Source of the DNA: JBBAFB01 sp041655595
GTDB lineage: Bacteria; Bacillota; DULZ01
Length of the DNA: 13,631 nt
NCBI GenBank assembly: GCA_041655595.1
Contig: JBBAFB010000055.1
Coordinates: 1-13,631 of the forward strand
Reading direction: 5' to 3'
Of the stretch, positions 1 to 6,550 are shown piece by piece (positions within the stretch are counted from its first letter, which is position 1; each line of letters opens with the position of its first letter). The notes below the pieces were generated by a model. The model was not told the DNA's origin and ran no database searches. It saw nothing but the letters and a program-made list of their open reading frames with translations. A program made the translations under genes and the position numbers.

Positions 1-1809
1 GTCCTTTAAGGGGGGTATGTGAATCTGTATGCTGTTTAGACGATAATATAAATCCTCCCTGAATTGTTGGTTCGCTACCATTTCCTCCAGATCTCGATGA
101 GTTGCGGAAATGATCCTCACCTTAACAGGTACAGGCTCCTCTGCCCCTAAGGGCTCCACTTCCTGCTCCTGAATCACCCTTAACAACTTCGCCTGAAGAT
201 CCATTGACAACTCTCCAATCTCATCCAAAAAGAGAGTGCCGCCATTGGCCAACAGAATTTTTCCCCTCTTGCCGCCCCTCAATCCTCCTGTAAAGGCCCC
301 TTCCTTATAACCGAAAAGTTCAGATTCTAAAAGATTGCCGGGAATGGCGGCAGAATTGACCACAATAAAAGGACCATCGGCTGCAAGGCTTGACCGGTGC
401 ACAGCTTTGGCAAAAAGCTCTTTACCTGTTCCTGTTTCTCCTCTTAAGAGAATAGGGAATTCGTAGGGTGCTGCCGCGGCTGTTTTTTCTATGGCCTCCA
501 AAATTGCTGTTGAGGAACCGATAATCTCTCCAAATTCTACCGGCTTTTTAACTTTGGCGGTTTGCCGAGATCCTTCATAACCAACTGTTTTTAAACCGGC
601 CCCACTGTTAAAGCCCCTGGTTAGAATAAAGCCCAACTGCTCCGCCGCCTCCTTAAAAATACCGGCAACCTCCTTGGACATGGCCCTTTCATCAGAGGAA
701 GCAGTGCCCAAACAGGCTATAATATTGCCATGTTCATCGGTAATAGGTGCGTAGAGTACTGCTGTCAACCCTTGCCCCAGCAAACGAACCAAGGGTCTGT
801 AGCTGGGATCCGCCAGATTAAATGCCAAGATACACTTGGTCTTTAGCATTTCCATAATGGGCAAGTCCCCTATGGGATACCATTTGTTCAGCACTGTTAA
901 TTTTTTACCTGCCTCAGCCACAAACTTGAAAGTAGCATCTTGTTCGTTTATAAAAAGAAAAATAACTCTGTTCACCTTAGCCAATTGGCAAAGGGTTGAA
1001 CAATAGGCCTCTAAAAATTCCCTATACTGATCAGGCTGATAAAGGGCTGCACTTGTCTGCAACAAGGTCGAGGTGGCAAGGGTATTATATTCTTGCTGTT
1101 GTTGAATACCTGCCAGTAAAAATCCTTGAGATACTGACTGAGCAAGGTTTTGTAATAAAATTGCATCCTCCAGCTGATAAGCATCTTTAGTCATACTGCC
1201 CAGCAAAATTGCCCCGGTCAAGTCCCGATTGGAAATTATGGGAACACGCAGGATGGAACGAAAACCGGTCTGATCCAGAAAAGGATCTTCATTGAAACGG
1301 TATTTTTCCGGCGTTAAGCTTTCTACAAGATAAGGCTTTAGATTGCTTAACAACCAAGATAAAGCGGAACCTTCCACATCCTTATAAGCGGATCTGATTA
1401 CCCCTTCGATGTCCATCCCCATGGAATACTCAAAATGGAAACGGCGTAGAGGGTGGTTTATCCTGACCAAATCTAAGCGCTCAAATTGAATGGACTGTTT
1501 GATCCAATCCACAATTAAATCAATAACGGCCTGGGGTGCCAAGGGATAATCTGTTAATTTTTCAATGGGGAAAAGTTGCCCAAATTCTTCATTCAATGTA
1601 ACTAAATACTTTGAACTGCCCGAGACCTGGTAGGCTTTTAAAATCCCCTGCTCAATTGTTAAGCTCTTTTCTAAAGTTAGTTTGTGGTCCCGAAGGCTGT
1701 TTTGAATAATCTTTTGTAGGCCCTGGTCCAAATCCTTGGTTAACTCTACCCTATATTGAGAATCTAATCTAATAAACTTAGGAAACCTTGTCAGCAATTC
1801 TGTTTTCAT
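1..1809 (-). CDS. Sigma-54-dependent transcriptional activator with two GAF domains (C-terminus outside window)
   Basis: An AAA+ bacterial enhancer-binding protein that would use ATP hydrolysis to open sigma-54 RNA polymerase promoters. The ATG at 1809 is preceded by AAAGGGGG at 7 bases. The frame stays open for 603 codons to the window edge. Two GAF-like sensory domains are inferred at about residues 110-235 (RVPI..ILLG pattern) and 255-395. The AAA+ domain begins near 430, with Walker A GETGTGKE at 457-464, the sigma-54 contact loop GAFTGG at 504-509 (GAFTGA is usual) and Walker B LFLDEIGE around D529/E530. The missing C-terminus should carry the end of the AAA+ domain and a Fis-type helix-turn-helix. 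No response-regulator receiver domain is present, so the input is probably a small molecule, as in AcoR-like regulators. It diverges from a DoxX-like gene that has a sigma-54 promoter and is therefore its likely target. The family is certain; the ligand is unknown. Confidence 0.95.
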   Translation of the reverse strand, partial: MKTELLTRFPKFIRLDSQYRVELTKDLDQGLQKIIQNSLRDHKLTLEKSLTIEQGILKAYQVSGSSKYLVTLNEEFGQLFPIEKLTDYPLAPQAVIDLIVDWIKQSIQFERLDLVRINHPLRRFHFEYSMGMDIEGVIRSAYKDVEGSALSWLLSNLKPYLVESLTPEKYRFNEDPFLDQTGFRSILRVPIISNRDLTGAILLGSMTKDAYQLEDAILLQNLAQSVSQGFLLAGIQQQQEYNTLATSTLLQTSAALYQPDQYREFLEAYCSTLCQLAKVNRVIFLFINEQDATFKFVAEAGKKLTVLNKWYPIGDLPIMEMLKTKCILAFNLADPSYRPLVRLLGQGLTAVLYAPITDEHGNIIACLGTASSDERAMSKEVAGIFKEAAEQLGFILTRGFNSGAGLKTVGYEGSRQTAKVKKPVEFGEIIGSSTAILEAIEKTAAAAPYEFPILLRGETGTGKELFAKAVHRSSLAADGPFIVVNSAAIPGNLLESELFGYKEGAFTGGLRGGKRGKILLANGGTLFLDEIGELSMDLQAKLLRVIQEQEVEPLGAEEPVPVKVRIISATHRDLEEMVANQQFREDLYYRLNSIQIHIPPLKD

Positions 1810-1816
1810 TTGTTAT

Positions 1817-1824
1817 CCCCCTTT
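1817..1824 (-). promoter_or_regulatory. Ribosome binding site of the sigma-54 activator
   Basis: On the minus strand AAAGGGGG lies 7 bases before the ATG at 1809. It fixes this start. Repeat copy A (1828-1838) lies a few bases upstream of it in the leader. Confidence 0.8.
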
Positions 1825-1827
1825 TAA

Positions 1828-1871
1828 AAGTGTTAACCTATGTGCTTAAGTTAACACTAAGGTTAACACTT
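1828..1871. promoter_or_regulatory. Cluster of three GGTTAACACTT-type operator candidates
   Basis: AAGTGTTAACC (1828-1838) and GGTTAACACTT (1861-1871) form a perfect 11-base inverted repeat. A third copy, AGTTAACACTA (1849-1859), lies between them. All contain the palindromic core GTTAAC. They sit in the predicted 5' leader of the sigma-54 activator, close to its ribosome binding site, and far upstream of the divergent sigma-54 promoter. They could be enhancer and autoregulation sites of the activator; binding is inferred, the repeats are seen directly. Confidence 0.6.
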
Positions 1872-1923
1872 GCCCCAGCATTTATTTTTTTATCCTTTAG
1901 CATATTTACCGCCTTTAATTACT

Positions 1924-1951
1924 ATCTTACACCGATATTCGGTGATGTCAA
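1924..1951 (-). promoter_or_regulatory. Candidate sigma-A promoter of the sigma-54 activator, with an operator-like palindrome in the spacer
   Basis: Read on the minus strand, TTGACA (1946-1951) is a perfect -35 box and TAAGAT (1924-1929) a 4/6 -10 box, with a 16-base spacer. The palindrome CACCGATATTCGGTG (1930-1944; arms CACCGA/TCGGTG) fills almost the whole spacer, so a bound protein would block or distort the promoter. The leader to the ATG at 1809 would be about 108 bases. A related odd palindrome, TATTCCGAATA, lies at 1957-1967 just upstream. The promoter call rests on matches to consensus only. Confidence 0.5.
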
Positions 1952-1991
1952 TTGTTTATTCCGAATAATATCAGACGCTTTAAATTTGCTT

Positions 1992-2027
1992 ACTGTTAAC
2001 CAACCCTTCAGCTTTCAGTTAACACTT
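1992..2027. promoter_or_regulatory. Second pair of GGTTAACACTT-type operator candidates
   Basis: ACTGTTAACC (1992-2001) and AGTTAACACTT (2017-2027) are inverted copies of the element found at 1828-1871, spaced 15 bases apart. The pair lies about 200-230 bases upstream of the expected sigma-54 start site and just upstream of the candidate activator promoter on the other strand. That suits a distant enhancer for one gene and a promoter-proximal site for the other. Confidence 0.55.
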
Positions 2028-2102
2028 TTTATGTTCCCTGCTTGGCAAAAATTTATTGGGAATGCTTAATTTTAGAACCGACATTTGAACTCAACTGCAA
2101 GG

Positions 2103-2143
2103 AACCTAGGTTTAACAAGGGTTTGCCGCTTTTTTGCCTAGGC
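2103..2143. promoter_or_regulatory. Two CCTAGG-centred palindromes, possible upstream activator sites
   Basis: AACCTAGGTT (2103-2112, perfect 10-base palindrome) and GCCTAGGC (2136-2143, perfect 8-base palindrome) share the CCTAGG core. Their centres are 32 bases apart, about three helical turns. Relative to the predicted sigma-54 start near 2222 they fall at about -115 and -83, the usual distance for enhancer sites of sigma-54 activators. They are an alternative to the GTTAAC elements as the activator's binding sites. Confidence 0.4.
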
Positions 2144-2194
2144 CGGAAGTTACTAAATTGAGACCGTTTTTATGATCAAAAATGCAAACTTTAG

Positions 2195-2212
2195 TTGGCA
2201 CGAAAGTTGCAT
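2195..2212 (+). promoter_or_regulatory. Sigma-54 (-24/-12) promoter
   Basis: TTGGCACGAAAGTTGCAT matches the sigma-54 consensus YTGGCACGrnnnTTGCW at every defined position. The invariant GG is at 2197-2198 and the invariant GC at 2209-2210, separated by exactly 10 bases. The start of transcription is expected near 2222, giving a leader of about 42 bases before the ATG at 2264. The divergent neighbouring activator is the obvious candidate to drive it. Confidence 0.93.
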
Positions 2213-2263
2213 CTATAAAATTAGTAAATCCATTAAAATATTTTTTGAGGGGAGTTTAAGAAC

Positions 2264-2842
2264 ATGAATACTTATCTCAACGAAGTAAGAAATCAACTAA
2301 AAGATTGGAAAATTGCCAGCCTGGTAACTATTTTCACGGTTGTGAGGATAATTTATGGATGGGCGTGGCTTAACTCGGGCCTTGGCAAGCTAAGCTGGCT
2401 TAACGGTGGGGCCCCTAAATCAGCGGGACTAATTCAAGTGATGGTCAATAATCTAGCCGGGCCAGAGGTAAGCAAATTTGATCCCCTGATGATTAATAAA
2501 ATGTTTGCTTGGGTTTCCCAAAATATCTTTTTAGGAATGCCGGGCGTTACTGATATTATGGTAGTGATTGTTGAAATCGGAATTGGTATCGGCATGCTGT
2601 TAGGTATTAAAGTTTTTTGGGTGGCCCTAGGGGCTATGTTTATGAACGTTCAGTTTATGGCTGCAGGTTCCTTTAATAATTTTGGCTACATTTGGACTAA
2701 CCTAGCCTTCTTGAATTTTGCCAAACATGCTGAGTTACTAGGCCTGTCGGGCTATTTCAAATATGCCAAGAGCGAAGCCGGAGTAGCTGACGGCTCCCCG
2801 ACTAGAGTAAACCAAAAGGTTGCCGGCCAGACTGCCAGATAA
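2264..2842 (+). CDS. DoxX/DoxD-family integral membrane protein
   Basis: A 192-residue protein of the DoxX/DoxD family, small four-helix membrane proteins. The family includes the large subunit of thiosulfate:quinone oxidoreductase and several proteins of unknown redox role. Hydrophobic segments lie at about residues 16-38, 95-115, 117-135 and 140-155. Family-like features include WLNSGLGKLSWL near 35-46, the Glu in the glycine-rich second segment (VEIGIGIGMLLGI), and MNVQFMAAGS near 127-136. The C-terminal 25 residues are polar and probably cytoplasmic. GAGGGGA lies about 10 bases before the ATG. The gene stands alone under a sigma-54 promoter and is followed by terminators. In a sulfate reducer a thiosulfate or quinone redox role is tempting, but no DoxA partner is visible, so the function is not established. 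Confidence 0.8.
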   Translation: MNTYLNEVRNQLKDWKIASLVTIFTVVRIIYGWAWLNSGLGKLSWLNGGAPKSAGLIQVMVNNLAGPEVSKFDPLMINKMFAWVSQNIFLGMPGVTDIMVVIVEIGIGIGMLLGIKVFWVALGAMFMNVQFMAAGSFNNFGYIWTNLAFLNFAKHAELLGLSGYFKYAKSEAGVADGSPTRVNQKVAGQTAR

Positions 2843-2845
2843 TTG

Positions 2846-2865
2846 CTTGCCGGATTTTCGGCAAG
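2846..2865 (+). terminator. Small hairpin just after the DoxX-like gene
   Basis: CTTGCCG (2846-2852) pairs with CGGCAAG (2859-2865) around a 6-base loop, 3 bases after the stop codon. There is no T-run after it, so it is more likely an mRNA 3'-end stabiliser or weak terminator than a full intrinsic terminator. Confidence 0.4.
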
Positions 2866-2909
2866 GCACAAATACAACTATAACCTTGTTCCCCCACCTT
2901 TATTAATAT

Positions 2910-2950
2910 AAAGAACTGTTTCGACTTGATCGGAGCAGTTCTTTTGTTTG
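2910..2950. terminator. Bidirectional intrinsic terminator between convergent genes
   Basis: AAAGAACTG (2910-2918) pairs with CAGTTCTTT (2936-2944). The stem continues inward with wobble pairs to about 15 pairs, closing on the 5-base loop CTTGA. TTTTGTTT follows on the plus strand. On the minus strand the stem ends in TTCTTTATATTAATA. It would end both the DoxX-like transcript and the Wadjet operon, whose last stop codon is at 2953. Confidence 0.75.
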
Positions 2951-2952
2951 GT

Positions 2953-4293
2953 CTAGGAACAAGCAGCTTTTATATCCTCAACAATATACTCAATTAACTG
3001 CTCTTGGTAGCCGGCTTTTTTAATTTTTAACATAAGCTCTTTGACTTCTTCCAGCTCCTGATCCCTTAGCTTATTTAATTTATTCAACCTGTTTTCTGTT
3101 AAATTTACTTGAGAAATGGATTGCCGATAATCCTCTAATGCATAATGCCATAATTTAACTGATGAAGGATACCTGTTTTTTAAACGCTCAGCCATCAATA
3201 ACCCCTCCGGGTCGAAATCACCGGAATAGTAAATATTAACCCCGTTTTTAACTAAGCGATCAAAGAAAAGTAAGGCAGCCAGCTTAAATTGACCATTAGT
3301 GCAAATTAGGGGTGGCTGATAATTAACTCCCAGTCTATCCAGTATTTCTGAAAAAACCCCGGAGTTTTCTACCACATAAATTTGTTGCCGACCATTGAAG
3401 GGGGTAAAGCTATTCACTTTGATTATTTCTCTTAAAGGCACATTTAGAACTGCCCCGGCCTCCGCACTCTTTGCCCACCACTTAAAGGGCCCGGCCAAAT
3501 CCTTTTCCCTAGGGATAATACCTATTAGAGTGACAAAGTTTAGGATATCATCCCGGATAAGTCCAAAATAACTCAAAAGTTCGGTTACTTCCTCCGCATT
3601 AGGATTACTGATCTGCTGAAATTCCTGGTCCTCTACAGTGCGGATAAAACTAAGGGCATTCAATAAAAACCGGCCCCGGGGGGTATCCGAATCGAAGGCG
3701 TGGGGATCCTCTGTAACCCTGTGAGCAAAAACCGGTAGCCGGTAATAGCTAGTAGGGTTATTATTTGCCTTAGCCGGTAATTTACAAATGGCTTCCAACA
3801 CATCTTGAAGTTGTTTTCTAAGCAGTAAAGGGTTTTCCCGATAAGCCGGATAAACCCCCCTGCCCCCAGCCCTGTTTTTTTGGAGCTGCTCCAGCCATAG
3901 TTGACAATACTCATTTGGATAGGCTTTCAGCAACTCATTAAAAAACTGCTCTTTGGCAGTGAGGTATTCCTCTTTTTGTTCTGCCTTGGTCAGGATCCTG
4001 CTCCCTTGATAATAAAAAAGCAATTCTTTTAAGTCTAAATCAGCGTAGCGAGTCCTCTCCAGTCCTTTAGTAAATTGTTTTGTGGAGATGGTTAGAGTTG
4101 TTTTTTTGCTGTAATCAACTCCAAAAAAGCCTCCCAGGGCAACTTTTTCTGCTTGGGTAAGTTTGTTTAGTCTGGCCGTGCCTCCCACCCGGCCCAAACT
4201 TTGATAATTTTGAATAAACATTTCAAACAGGCGTTTAAAACCTTGCTCTCGACGAAAAAATTCAGCAGCGGCTCTTAGTTCCTGATCCATCAT
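2953..4293 (-). CDS. jetD: Wadjet type II subunit JetD, DUF2399 Toprim-domain nuclease (TIGR02679-like)
   Basis: The nuclease subunit of the Wadjet plasmid-defence complex, related to the Toprim part of topoisomerase VI / Spo11. In the known systems JetD cleaves circular DNA after the SMC motor has extruded it. The C-terminal Toprim core is visible: the strand VVENSGVF with Glu309, then YSGDFDPEG with Asp359 and Asp361, the expected metal-binding E and DxD. The N-terminal ~290 residues resemble the TIGR02679 family and would contact DNA and the other subunits. The frame is open from an ATG at 4350, but I place the start at 4293 (or the next ATG, 4290). AAGGGAG lies about 9 bases before it, and the longer start would extend 44 bases into jetC without such a site. 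About 446 residues, last gene of the operon. No damage is visible. Confidence 0.87.
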   Translation of the reverse strand: MMDQELRAAAEFFRREQGFKRLFEMFIQNYQSLGRVGGTARLNKLTQAEKVALGGFFGVDYSKKTTLTISTKQFTKGLERTRYADLDLKELLFYYQGSRILTKAEQKEEYLTAKEQFFNELLKAYPNEYCQLWLEQLQKNRAGGRGVYPAYRENPLLLRKQLQDVLEAICKLPAKANNNPTSYYRLPVFAHRVTEDPHAFDSDTPRGRFLLNALSFIRTVEDQEFQQISNPNAEEVTELLSYFGLIRDDILNFVTLIGIIPREKDLAGPFKWWAKSAEAGAVLNVPLREIIKVNSFTPFNGRQQIYVVENSGVFSEILDRLGVNYQPPLICTNGQFKLAALLFFDRLVKNGVNIYYSGDFDPEGLLMAERLKNRYPSSVKLWHYALEDYRQSISQVNLTENRLNKLNKLRDQELEEVKELMLKIKKAGYQEQLIEYIVEDIKAACS

Positions 4294-4306
4294 AGATTTC
4301 TCTCCC

Positions 4307-6550
4307 TTAAGCCATTTGAGTTGATAAAAGAAGTTCCTTTTGCCTACCATTCCACAAATACCTGACCACTGTCACATAGGAAGCATTTGGAGGGCGAACC
4401 AACTCCGAAATGCTTAAGGCAGAAACTGTATCATAATCCCCCCATAAGGATTGGGAATTCATAATATAGTTAAAGCCTAACTTCTCTACTAAATCAAACA
4501 TATCCCGAATATTATTTTCATCTACCCCGGCAAAGGCCTCGTCTAAGGAAATAATATAGGGTGCATCCTTCCCTGCCTCCTGATAGCGGGAATAGGCCGC
4601 AGAAAAGAGAGGTATATACATGGCCATGGCTTTTTCGCCGCCGCTAAAGGTATAAAAAACATTATTGGTTAACTCTCTTTTTCTCTCCCCTGCCCTTTGA
4701 TAATAAAGGTTAAATTGGAACCATTTGCGGTAATCCAGCATTTCCTTAATAACTTGATTAAAGGTTTCACCATAACCCTTCTCCTCCATTAGTTCCTTAG
4801 CCCTTGCAATTTTGGAGCGAAAATGCTGAGTGATCCTGTCCATATCACCGGTCTTTAAAAATTTGGGATCTAAACGCAATAAATCCACCAGTTCCTTGGT
4901 ATCCAACTCCTCTTCCAACTCAGCCGTTAGGGGTCTCCACCTTAAGGAAAAGGTTAAACCGCTGGAGGTATCCCTTTCAGCCATCAATCCGTCTATTTTA
5001 TTTACCCAAGCTTCTGCACGGAAAATACGGCCCCGGATTATTTTACCCACGCTATTCATAATAATTTCTTCGTAAAGCTCCCGATCTGACTCGTCTAAAA
5101 TGCTTTTCTGTAACTCAATATCTCCTTCCAGCTTTGCCAGCACAAAGAAGGGGCTAACCTTTTGTCCGCTATATTCCAGTAAAATTTGAATACGATGGGC
5201 CTTTACTCTTAATTCGTCAATTAAAAATCCAATTATTTGCCCGTCCTCACCCAAATTAACATCGGCCAACTCTACCGAAACTTCCCCGATGGGCTCTTGA
5301 GTCAGACGGTATTCCACCAAGGTACCCCGCTCTTCAAAAAAGGATTGACTCAACCTCTCAAATAACCTATCCCTGGTAATGCCTTCTTTAACAGTTAACT
5401 TGCTTTTAATTGCCCTTGCTATCTTTAAAAAATCCTCTCCGGCATCTATTTCTGCCGCCTCTTTAACCAAGCCCAGCTTAAATTCCTCTCTTAAAATTGA
5501 AGCCCAATAGCCGGAAAGACCTTGATAGGCTTTTTCCTTGGCACCTAAACTTTCCAGCCTGGCTGTGGCAGTCTTGATGTGATTTTGATGGGTTGTTAGT
5601 TGGTGCTCGCAATTGGAAAGTTCTTGGGGAAACTCTTTTATTTTTTGACTTACCTCTTTAATTCGTTCTCTAACTTCCTCAACCCCCAAAAGGCTAAGTC
5701 TTTCCTCCGCATTCTTTATTTGCAGCTCCAGCTTTTTAATTTCATTGATAATAAGATTAAGCTCTCCTTTTAATTCATCAACCCTAAAAATGGCATCCTC
5801 TAAAGCAAGCTTGTAATTAATCAAATTTTGACTGACATTTTGATAATGCACATGATTTAATTCTAGCTCATGCAAGCTTTTTTGATAACTTTCCATCTGT
5901 CCCAAGGCTAGCTCGTAGCTCCCCTTTTTAATAGGCAAGGTCATATCCTTCACCAAAACCCTTAAATCCTCTTGAATAAATTGAATCAGCTCTAATATTT
6001 TTTTTACCTTCCCATTTTTTATTTCTATTTCCTCTTTTAACATTTCCCCCTGAACTAAATGCCCTTCCCAACTAACATAGGCAGTTTTTACATCATCCAC
6101 AACAGGAAAACTGTCCCTTTCCCGGTTTAATGACTGCTGACGATTCTTTAACTCCTGCTGTCCACTCGAAAGACCCAAGCGGATCTCCCTTAAGTCAGCT
6201 AACTCCCCTGCCAGTTTTTCAATCATTTCCAGCCGATATCTTTTCCGTGCTTCTGAGCCGATAAAACGAGCAACAGCTTCCTTGGGTGCTTGTCCCGCCA
6301 ATAAAGCCAATTTGTAGCTGCCATCTTCTTTAACCAAGGTTTCCCCTTCTTCGGCCCCTTCTAATAAGATGCTTTGCAGCACATTGATAACCGCTTCCCC
6401 ACCCAGTTCATTACCCTCCGGTAAACTTACTTCCAAAAGATCCGCCAAGGTATGTTTAAAAAGCAGGGGCTTAGGTATCAATATTTTGTCTGACTGGGGA
6501 ACATCTTTTAAATGTCTTTCTGGTACGATCAAAGCATCCAAGATACCCAT
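4307..6550 (-). CDS. jetC: Wadjet type II subunit JetC, SMC-like ATPase, C-terminal part (separate frame)
   Basis: The C-terminal half of a TIGR02680 SMC-like ATPase. In the full protein the head domain uses ATP to drive DNA loop extrusion. The reading frame has a long coiled coil (roughly residues 90-340), then the ABC signature FSGGEK at 635-640 and Walker B ISLDEAFAGVD with D670/E671, followed by the D-loop-like VDENN. The head is therefore complete at this end. The annotated ATG at 6550 (MGILDALIVPE) is inside the family's conserved sequence, not a natural N-terminus. Recognisable sequence continues upstream in this frame (QFQPHLTSEQRERLESAI) to about 6612, in a different frame from the N-terminal half. 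No good ribosome binding site precedes 6550; the nearest GGAG is about 15 bases away. It is either part of a frameshifted pseudogene or one half of a split SMC. Confidence 0.85.
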   Translation of the reverse strand: MGILDALIVPERHLKDVPQSDKILIPKPLLFKHTLADLLEVSLPEGNELGGEAVINVLQSILLEGAEEGETLVKEDGSYKLALLAGQAPKEAVARFIGSEARKRYRLEMIEKLAGELADLREIRLGLSSGQQELKNRQQSLNRERDSFPVVDDVKTAYVSWEGHLVQGEMLKEEIEIKNGKVKKILELIQFIQEDLRVLVKDMTLPIKKGSYELALGQMESYQKSLHELELNHVHYQNVSQNLINYKLALEDAIFRVDELKGELNLIINEIKKLELQIKNAEERLSLLGVEEVRERIKEVSQKIKEFPQELSNCEHQLTTHQNHIKTATARLESLGAKEKAYQGLSGYWASILREEFKLGLVKEAAEIDAGEDFLKIARAIKSKLTVKEGITRDRLFERLSQSFFEERGTLVEYRLTQEPIGEVSVELADVNLGEDGQIIGFLIDELRVKAHRIQILLEYSGQKVSPFFVLAKLEGDIELQKSILDESDRELYEEIIMNSVGKIIRGRIFRAEAWVNKIDGLMAERDTSSGLTFSLRWRPLTAELEEELDTKELVDLLRLDPKFLKTGDMDRITQHFRSKIARAKELMEEKGYGETFNQVIKEMLDYRKWFQFNLYYQRAGERKRELTNNVFYTFSGGEKAMAMYIPLFSAAYSRYQEAGKDAPYIISLDEAFAGVDENNIRDMFDLVEKLGFNYIMNSQSLWGDYDTVSALSISELVRPPNASYVTVVRYLWNGRQKELLLSTQMA

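Noticed and set aside
1788..2069. 93-codon hydrophobic reading frame on the plus strand
   Set aside because: It begins inside the activator gene on the other strand and covers the regulatory region. It has no ribosome binding site, and its hydrophobic character comes from AT-rich promoter DNA and GTTAAC repeats.
3660..3914. 84-codon minus-strand frame inside jetD
   Set aside because: It lies wholly within jetD in another frame and has no recognisable sequence.
4830..5075. Plus-strand frame inside jetC; similar frames occur at 6369, 6929, 7330, 7493, 7852 and 9594
   Set aside because: These are antisense shadows of the Wadjet genes, with low-complexity Ser/Leu/Pro composition and no start signals.
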